Assembly: GCF_900182905.1 (NCBI RefSeq)
Contig: NZ_FXUF01000020.1
Coordinates: 1 to 49,481, forward strand
DNA from: Anoxynatronum buryatiense
GTDB taxonomy: Bacteria > Bacillota > Clostridia > Peptostreptococcales > Tindalliaceae
Length of the DNA stretch: 49,481 bases
Direction: 5' to 3'
Shown: one piece after another, positions 44,712 through 49,481 of the stretch
Numbering within the stretch: the first letter of the stretch is position 1
Layout: each line of letters starts with the position of its first letter
The notes under the pieces: model-generated
Seen by the model: only the letters and a program-made list of their open reading frames with translations
Database searches by the model: none
What the model was told of the DNA's origin: nothing
Position numbers and translations under genes: made by a program

Positions 44712-45572
44712 TTATGCTTTGCGGAACAACTCGCTGATCACTGCAAAATCTTTCTCTGCCAGTTCAGCCGGTACTTGTGCAAAAAGGGCGCTGGCTTGTT
44801 CCAGCATGGATAAATCCAGCCCTTCTCCCTGTGCCAGGGCAATGTTCATGTCTTTCACCAAAAGCTGAAGCTGAAACCCCTGATCAAAACGGTGATTTTT
44901 CATCAGTTGAAATTTGTTTTCCAGTACTTTCGAGGCACCCGAGCTGGTGCTGATCACCTGAAAGAATGTATCAGGATCAATGCCGACAGATTCCGCCAGT
45001 GCCAGCGCCTGGGCCGCCGCTGCCATGTGGATGCCCACCAGCATTTGGTTGGCCGCTTTCATGCCTTTGCCTGCCCCAAGCGGCCCCACATGAATGATAC
45101 GGCTTGCCATGCATTCCAGTGCCGGCCTGACTTCATCAAGCACGGCAGCATCTCCCCCGACAATAAAGGTAAGGGTACCCTCCCTGGCACCGCTTATACC
45201 GCCGCTCACCGGGCTGTCCAACACCCGGATGTTTCTTTTCTGAAGTGCCTGACCAATTTCCTGCATCGCCGACATGGAGGCCGATGTCATTTCAATGACG
45301 ATGGCTTCCGGATCAATGGCTGCCATCACCTGCTCATTCAGGTAGAGCGCTTTCATCGCTTCATCAGCGGGAACAATGGAAAAGATCAGTTTAGCCCCTT
45401 TCACAGCCTCCGAAAAATCGGACGCAATGACAGCGCCTTTCTCTTTCAGCTGGCTGGCTTTTTCCAGATTGCGATGCACAGCCGTTTTCACGGGGTATCC
45501 TGCGTCAAGTAATCGGCAGGCCATGGGGAACCCCATGGCACCCAGTCCAATAAAGGCAGTTTGTGGTTTCAT
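44712..45572 (-). CDS. 3-hydroxyisobutyrate dehydrogenase / tartronate semialdehyde reductase family
   Basis: An NAD(P)-dependent beta-hydroxyacid dehydrogenase of 286 residues. The dinucleotide motif GLGAMGFPMACRLL lies at the N-terminus (about residues 7-20), the substrate motif DSPVSGGISGAREGTL near 118-133, and the catalytic Lys in GAGKGMKAANQ near 170. AAGGAGG precedes the ATG. The exact substrate (3-hydroxyisobutyrate, tartronate semialdehyde or succinic semialdehyde) cannot be decided. It is the last of three same-strand genes (glutaredoxin, reductase, dehydrogenase), but the gaps leave co-transcription open. Confidence 0.9.
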   Translation of the reverse strand: MKPQTAFIGLGAMGFPMACRLLDAGYPVKTAVHRNLEKASQLKEKGAVIASDFSEAVKGAKLIFSIVPADEAMKALYLNEQVMAAIDPEAIVIEMTSASMSAMQEIGQALQKRNIRVLDSPVSGGISGAREGTLTFIVGGDAAVLDEVRPALECMASRIIHVGPLGAGKGMKAANQMLVGIHMAAAAQALALAESVGIDPDTFFQVISTSSGASKVLENKFQLMKNHRFDQGFQLQLLVKDMNIALAQGEGLDLSMLEQASALFAQVPAELAEKDFAVISELFRKA

Positions 45573-45644
45573 GTCAGTATTCCTCCTTCGCAGAGTCCCA
45601 TCATTCAGCGGTCTGGTAAGTTCGGTTATCAGAATCGTATTCTT

Positions 45645-46223
45645 CTATTGATCTTTCACTGCAGTCGATGGATTCACGTATTGTATCTCATAATGAAGTT
45701 CAGCGAAAGCGCTTCCATACTGTTTAACAGATAACAATTTCAATGGCGCATCTGTTCTTCGGGGAAAAACCGGCGCACCCTTTCCCAACGTCACCGAAGC
45801 AACGGTAATGATGATTTCATTCAGCAGACCCGCATCATAAAACTGTGCTGCCAGATCTCCACCACCAACGATCCACCTGATTTTATCACCTGCCTCCCGG
45901 CACATGGCATCATGCACCGGTTCCACGCTGCCTGAGACAAAACGAATGTCCCTGTTTTCGATTCGGGGCATCGTCCGATTGGAGAATACCCATACAGGCA
46001 CCTTATATGGCCAGGCATCTGATGGTTTATTGGAAACACTTACCTGATGATCATAAATCCACTGATAAGTCGTGGATCCCATGGCAATAGTCCCCACCTG
46101 ATCATAAAATCTGTCAAACTCAGTATCTTCAGGATCTCCCAACTGAAACAGCCATTCCAGCGAGTTGCGGTCATCTGCTATATACCCGTCCAGGCTGGCA
46201 GCAGCATTGAAGACTGTTTTCAT
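45645..46223 (-). CDS. RibD C-terminal/DHFR-like reductase
   Basis: A 192-residue protein of the dihydrofolate-reductase-fold family related to the C-terminal domain of RibD. N-terminal NAAASLDGYIADDRNSLEWL, the AMGSTTYQWI segment, WIVGGGDLAAQF (nucleotide binding) and TLGKGAPVFP are typical of the YyaP/YwjB-like group. Members use NADPH, but the substrate is usually unknown; they are neither the main folA nor ribD. GGGAGG precedes the ATG. It starts 33 nt after the stop of the selenocysteine glutaredoxin gene, so the two may be co-transcribed. Confidence 0.88.
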   Translation of the reverse strand: MKTVFNAAASLDGYIADDRNSLEWLFQLGDPEDTEFDRFYDQVGTIAMGSTTYQWIYDHQVSVSNKPSDAWPYKVPVWVFSNRTMPRIENRDIRFVSGSVEPVHDAMCREAGDKIRWIVGGGDLAAQFYDAGLLNEIIITVASVTLGKGAPVFPRRTDAPLKLLSVKQYGSAFAELHYEIQYVNPSTAVKDQ

Positions 46224-46255
46224 TTTTTCGCCTCCCTATTGCATGGGATATGGTA

Positions 46256-46606
46256 TCAAGTAATTATTTCAAACTGATGACGGCAATGGGTGCAGGTAAT
46301 GCGTAGTTTCCCTTTATTTTTGGGTACTCGCATGCGGCTCTTGCACGCAGCACATGCAACCACGCGATAATCCAACAACGTCTCAATCCTGTTTTTGTCA
46401 AATCCAACCACCATTTCGCCGCCTACAAGAAAGGTGGGTACACCCGTGGCCCCAAGTTTCGAAAATTCGGCGTGATACAGCTGGTTCGTGTTAATATCTC
46501 TCACTTCATAAAAAAATCCACTCTGCGAAAGAAACGCTTTCGCCTGTTGACAGTAGGGTCATGTCTGGCTTGAATACATAATGATCTTTTTATACTCATG
46601 TTTCAT
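46256..46606 (-). CDS. Selenocysteine glutaredoxin with C-terminal zinc ribbon
   Basis: A 116-residue glutaredoxin-like protein read through an in-frame UGA at 46559-46561 (residue 16). The active site becomes Thr-Sec-Pro-Tyr-Cys, the place of the Cys-Pro-Tyr-Cys pair of glutaredoxins. The frame continues through a thioredoxin fold with the cis-Pro motif TGVPTF (Pro57) and VVGFDKNRIETLL. A CxxC-16-CxxC zinc-ribbon-like tail (Cys85, 88, 105, 108) ends the protein. The ATG at 46606 has AGGAGAG 8 nt upstream, whereas a plain gene caller would start at a GTG (46504) after the UGA and lose the active site. A hairpin fitting a bacterial SECIS follows the UGA. Likely role: thiol/disulfide or deglutathionylation reactions. 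Confidence 0.88.
46525..46543 (-). promoter_or_regulatory. SECIS-like hairpin for selenocysteine insertion
   Basis: On the minus strand GCGAAAG-CGTTT-CTTTCGC forms a perfect 7-bp stem with a 5-nt loop containing a GU. It starts 15 nt after the UGA, so the loop G is about 24 nt downstream, within the range of bacterial SECIS elements. Flanking CC...GG pairs may extend the stem. Confidence 0.8.
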
Positions 46607-46790
46607 CTTGTCATCTCTCCTAACATTTGTGTTTGGTGACTGGTTCTAAAAATCTCATACCCTTTTTCCCTGACAACATCTCAACTTAATCATGCTGTTA
46701 GATCTTTTCAAATCCTGACTAATCGAATCACTAACTACTGTACTGATCATCGTACAAATGATTTCTTAACACTGGTTTTATTGAAAAACC

Positions 46791-46819
46791 CGGACAACTA
46801 TGTCAAAATGTATTATAAC
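46791..46819 (+). promoter_or_regulatory. Promoter of the riboswitch-HD-GYP transcript
   Basis: CGGACA (46791-46796), 17-nt spacer, TATAAC (46814-46819). Transcription would begin about 5 nt before the riboswitch. The part of the gap between 46607 and 46790 shows no gene. Confidence 0.65.
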
Positions 46820-46830
46820 GACATCTGTGA

Positions 46831-46907
46831 AATGCAAACCCGGCGAAAGCCGGCGACGCAAAGCCAAGGGCCTAAAGCATACGCTATGGCAGCCAGTTGC
46901 CGCAACT
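46831..46907 (+). ncRNA. Cyclic di-GMP-I riboswitch (GEMM-I)
   Basis: Conserved GEMM-I features in order: GCAAACC, a P1b stem capped by a GAAA tetraloop (CCGGCGAAAGCCGG), the invariant GACGCAAAGCC, then GGGCCTAAAGCAT...ATGGCAGCCAGTTGCCG with the tetraloop receptor and ligand pocket. One G is missing from the usual GGTTGCCG. Immediately downstream AGTTG-CCG-CAACT (46895-46907) can form a hairpin that competes with the aptamer's closing stem. A short CAGG/CCTG hairpin with TTTT (46908-46924) follows and may act as expression platform. It controls the HD-GYP gene starting at 46964. Confidence 0.93.
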
Positions 46908-46963
46908 CAGGATAAACCTGTTTTCGCCAACCGATTAACAAGTTTATTGTTAGGAGAATACTC

Positions 46964-48058
46964 ATGCAGCTAACCCGCGTCTCTCAATTGGTGCCCGGCC
47001 AAATTCTGGGGCAGCCACTTTATGATGACCACTCTCAAGTTCTTGTTAAAAAAGGGACCCGTTTGACCAGTTATATTATTAACCGGCTGATAGCCATGGA
47101 CTATCATTTTATTTATATTTATGCTGAAGACAATGATTATGAGCTAAATGATGTGGTAAATCCCGAACTACGGCAAAAAATGGTTACTCAGCTGCGTCGT
47201 CTGGCTTCAGGACTGTCCTATGACAGCGATGGCACACTGAACACCATGACAAACCAACAAACAGCTGCCAACCTTCTTCAGCTGCGATCTGGCGTTGCCG
47301 AGATAGTGGATGATATTTTTCTTAAACCGGATATTGTTGTCGAAATGATGGACATAAAGCACGTCAACTCCGCACTGTTTCAACATTCTGTCAACACCAT
47401 GATTCATGCCACCATTTTGGGAAGCGCTGCCGGTCTGAGCCGGCCCGCTCTTGAAAAGCTGGCACTGGGAGCCCTGTTCCATGATATTGGGCATCTTCAA
47501 ACACCTTCAGAAATACTAAGCAAACAAGATCCGTTGACTCCTGAAGAACTATCAATTGCTCAGGCTCATACCATCAAGGGATTTGCTTTTTTAACCACTC
47601 AGCTGAATATGCCTTCCACCGTTAAAATCATGGCGCTGGAGCATCATGAAAAATTTGATGGCACCGGCTACCCCCACCAGAAATCCGGGGAAGAGATCCA
47701 CCAATTCTCCCGAATCACCGCCATCGCCAACCGCTTTGATTCTCTGTCTTCAGAAAGACCTTACCGCAAACCGGAAACTCTCAGCGAGTGCCTTGAGTAC
47801 ATTATGGGGGGCGGAGGTTCTCACTTTGATCCGGCTCTCACTAAAATCTATATGAAGCACGTGAACCCTTACCCGGTTAATACGCTGGTCAAACTGAATG
47901 ACGGCAGTGTCGCCACAGTGGTGGAAACCAACCGCAACTTTTTCTTGCGCCCCAAGGTTAAAATTCTCAAGGGATCTGATCGAGGCGAAATCATCGACCT
48001 GATGAAATCTCTCAACCGAGTGATTTTGACAGATTTAACCATGGCGGCGATCAGTTAA
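46964..48058 (+). CDS. HD-GYP domain c-di-GMP phosphodiesterase
   Basis: Predicted to degrade c-di-GMP to GMP/pGpG. In the 364-residue protein an N-terminal domain (about 1-120) of the kind often found before HD-GYP modules precedes the HD domain. The metal-binding residues are in LFHDIGH (HD at 173-174), followed by HTIKGF, the extended HHEKFDGTGYP signature (227-237) and NRFDSLSSERPYRKP. All catalytic motifs are intact. The C-terminal 70 residues form a small beta-rich extension (VNTLVKLNDGSVATVVE). TAGGAG precedes the ATG by 7 nt. It is the only gene behind the c-di-GMP-I riboswitch, so its product and its regulator share the same ligand. Confidence 0.94.
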   Translation: MQLTRVSQLVPGQILGQPLYDDHSQVLVKKGTRLTSYIINRLIAMDYHFIYIYAEDNDYELNDVVNPELRQKMVTQLRRLASGLSYDSDGTLNTMTNQQTAANLLQLRSGVAEIVDDIFLKPDIVVEMMDIKHVNSALFQHSVNTMIHATILGSAAGLSRPALEKLALGALFHDIGHLQTPSEILSKQDPLTPEELSIAQAHTIKGFAFLTTQLNMPSTVKIMALEHHEKFDGTGYPHQKSGEEIHQFSRITAIANRFDSLSSERPYRKPETLSECLEYIMGGGGSHFDPALTKIYMKHVNPYPVNTLVKLNDGSVATVVETNRNFFLRPKVKILKGSDRGEIIDLMKSLNRVILTDLTMAAIS

Positions 48059-48086
48059 ATATTGTTTTTATATTCGACGGTATGTT

Positions 48087-48140
48087 CCCCTAAGATAAGA
48101 CCCTTGAAGTAGCAAAGCTTCAAGGGTCTTATCTTAGGGG
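48087..48140 (+). terminator. Long perfect stem-loop after the HD-GYP gene
   Basis: A perfect 23-bp inverted repeat (48087-48109 and 48118-48140) with an 8-nt loop, followed by ATTATTTT. Most likely a terminator of the HD-GYP transcript, although the stem is much longer than usual. The remaining 60 nt up to the CRISPR array show no gene. Confidence 0.7.
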
Positions 48141-48203
48141 ATTATTTTAACGCGCAGCTAACAATTGTGTTGATCAATGGCACAAGCGTTTCTTATGTTA
48201 TGT

Positions 48204-49366
48204 GTTTCAATCCACGCTCCCGCACGGGGAGCGACCAGAATTGCTGGAAGAAATGCGTGATGTGATGATTGTTTCAATCCACGCTCCCGCATGGGGAGCG
48301 ACCTGATAATCAGCGGCCGCGTGTTGCCGTCTGTCTTGTTTCAATCCACGCTCCCGCACGGGGAGCGACCTGATAATCAGCGGCCGCGTGTTGCCGTCTG
48401 TCTTGTTTCAATCCACGCTCCCGCACGGGGAGCGACCAGGTTAACAGTGGCAGCATTACCTTCTTTTGATAGTTTCAATCCACGCTCCCGCACGGGGAGC
48501 GACCCGCTACGGATCCTTTCGGGAAATTGTCAAAGGAGTTTCAATCCACGCTCCCGCACGGGGAGCGACTATTGATTTATATAATTTAATTAACACCGTA
48601 TTTGTTTCAATCCACGCTCCCGCACGGGGAGCGACGATGGTTTGGTAACCGGTGGTGTGACTGACGGAATGTTTCAATCCACGCTCCCGCACGGGGAGCG
48701 ACCCGCAGGCTGTAAAGGTGTTCCTGGGAATCTCCCAGTTTCAATCCACGCTCCCGCACGGGGAGCGACTATACTCCCGATATTTGTTAGGCACCTCAGG
48801 AAGGTTTCAATCCACGCTCCCGCACGGGGAGCGACAGACTTGTCAACCGGCTTGCCGCCTTTTGCTTTGGTTTCAATCCACGCTCCCGCACGGGGAGCGA
48901 CGTTCTCCCTGGCACTGCGATCATATCAGTGTCCAGTTTCAATCCACGCTCCCGCACGGGGAGCGACAAGGGATCGAAAAGCATCTCTGCTTGATTCCTA
49001 AGTTTCAATCCACGCTCCCGCACGGGGAGCGACTCCAGATCTCCAAAGGCTTCCATTGCTTCGTCAAGTTTCAATCCACGCTCCCGCACGGGGAGCGACG
49101 GTGTGTCCATACCAGTCAGCTCTGACATCAATTGGTTTCAATCCACGCTCCCGCACGGGGAGCGACCCTGACTGGGTGATGACTCCATGTATGGTGTCTG
49201 GGTTTCAATCCACGCTCCCGCACGGGGAGCGACTAGCGTTGAAGGGGTGAACTCTCATGACTAAGGGCGTTTCAATCCACGCTCCCGCACGGGGAGCGAC
49301 CTATATTCAAAACCCAACAGCCGAGCCCCCGCTCGTTTCAATCCACGCTCCCGCACGGGGAGCGAC
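48204..49366 (-). CRISPR. CRISPR array, type I-C-like repeat, 18 repeats and 17 spacers
   Basis: Eighteen 32-nt repeats begin at 48204, 48271, 48338, 48405, 48472, 48538, 48604, 48671, 48738, 48804, 48870, 48936, 49002, 49068, 49135, 49202, 49269 and 49335. On the + strand each starts GTTTCAATCCACGCTCCC and ends GGGGAGCGAC. All are identical except the second (48271), which has ATGGGG for ACGGGG. Spacers are 34-35 nt; the spacers at 48303-48337 and 48370-48404 are identical. The repeat read on the minus strand (GTCGCTCCCC...GGATTGAAAC) matches the type I-C pattern, whose crRNA handle comes from the GATTGAAAC end. The array is therefore inferred to be transcribed leftwards, with the leader beyond 49366 and the oldest spacers on the left. 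No cas gene is in the window. Confidence 0.98.
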
Positions 49367-49417
49367 ATAAAGTTCTCCAAGAGTAATGATGTTAGAATGA
49401 AAATAGGACATGTTGAA

Positions 49418-49446
49418 TTGAGACTTTCCGATGTCAAAGATATAAT
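49418..49446 (+). promoter_or_regulatory. Sigma-A promoter pointing out of the window
   Basis: TTGAGA (49418-49423), 17-nt spacer, consensus TATAAT (49441-49446), directed rightwards, away from the CRISPR array. Confidence 0.75.
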
Positions 49447-49470
49447 GAAATGACAAAGGAGACGATACAA

Positions 49471-49481
49471 ATGGGATCAAG
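49471..49481 (+). CDS. Start of an unidentified gene, cut by the window edge
   Basis: An ATG at 49471 is preceded by AAAGGAG at 9 nt and by a consensus promoter about 25 nt further up. Only Met-Gly-Ser is visible, so the product cannot be named. Its direction is opposite to the inferred transcription of the CRISPR array. Confidence 0.5.

Noticed and set aside
46256-46504. A short gene starting at the GTG at 46504, without the UGA-containing N-terminus
   Set aside because: It would lack the glutaredoxin active site and has no ribosome site, whereas the upstream ATG with AGGAGAG and a SECIS-like hairpin explains the whole region.
48703-48737. CRISPR spacer sharing 13 nt (GGCTGTAAAGGTG) with the CoA-transferase gene near 7387
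   Set aside because: Only 13 of 35 nt match and flanking bases differ; this is expected by chance and is not good evidence of self-targeting.
48291-49250. Several open frames across the CRISPR array on both strands
   Set aside because: Their proteins are only translated repeats (for example FQSTLPHGER or SIHAPARGAT recurring every 22 residues).
49261-49470. A 69-codon minus-strand open frame at the right end
   Set aside because: It contains two translated CRISPR repeats and probable leader DNA, with no ribosome site.

Overview
The window looks like a chromosome segment of an anaerobic, amino-acid-fermenting Clostridia-type Firmicute. The evidence is strong AGGAGG ribosome sites, a complete lysine-fermentation core (kdd, kamA-E), a sodium-pump-type methylmalonyl-CoA decarboxylase next to a methylmalonyl-CoA mutase set, sigma-54 regulation of catabolic operons, a selenoprotein, type III pantothenate kinase and a clostridial-style c-di-GMP riboswitch. 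A haloalkaliphilic Tindallia/Anoxynatronum-like relative would fit the Na+ pump and propionate chemistry, but that is inference; only about 50 nt of 16S rRNA is present.

Layout. Almost everything is on the minus strand, so read from right to left. (1) 1-3.6 kb: dusB-greA-lysS followed by tandem promoters and the 5' end of a 16S rRNA gene. (2) 3.8-10.4 kb: a soluble chemotaxis-type receptor, then a CoA-transferase / GntP-type permease / short-chain dehydrogenase operon with a near-perfect sigma-54 promoter and its own sigma-54 activator. (3) 10.6-13.8 kb: thiolase, coaX, birA. (4) 13.9-21.2 kb: an eight-gene mutase-decarboxylase cluster (mcmA1-mcmA2-meaB-mce-mmdA-mmdD-mmdC-mmdB) that interconverts succinyl-CoA and propionyl-CoA and couples decarboxylation to Na+ export. 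(5) 21.6-25.1 kb: ftsH and tilS. (6) 25.3-34.6 kb: kdd-kamA-kamB-kamC-kamD-kamE, with a sigma-54 promoter and a second activator gene directly upstream. (7) 34.6-36.7 kb: a small operon (membrane protein, cupin, rRNA methylase) leading into that activator. (8) 36.8-40.5 kb: a divergent c-di-GMP pair, an intact EAL-CBS phosphodiesterase facing a degenerate EAL-CBS-GGDEF protein fused in frame to an arsenate reductase. (9) 40.7-46.6 kb: pyrC, a class A penicillin-binding protein, a beta-hydroxyacid dehydrogenase, a RibD/DHFR-like reductase and a selenocysteine glutaredoxin whose UGA codon hides its N-terminus from ordinary gene calling. (10) 46.8-48.1 kb: a c-di-GMP-I riboswitch in front of an HD-GYP gene. 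(11) 48.2-49.4 kb: an 18-repeat type I-C-like CRISPR array with no cas genes inside the window.

How the genes fit together. Lysine is isomerised by KamA (radical SAM) and KamDE (B12/PLP, kept active by KamBC), then oxidised by Kdd. Thiolase, CoA-transferase and the dehydrogenase can handle the acetoacetyl/3-hydroxybutyryl products. The propionate branch needs B12 (mutase, MeaB) and biotin (MmdC, with birA nearby). Three c-di-GMP enzymes plus a c-di-GMP-sensing riboswitch within 12 kb point to local c-di-GMP control. The most unusual items are the diguanylate cyclase-arsenate reductase fusion with an internal ribosome site and the selenocysteine glutaredoxin with a C-terminal zinc ribbon.
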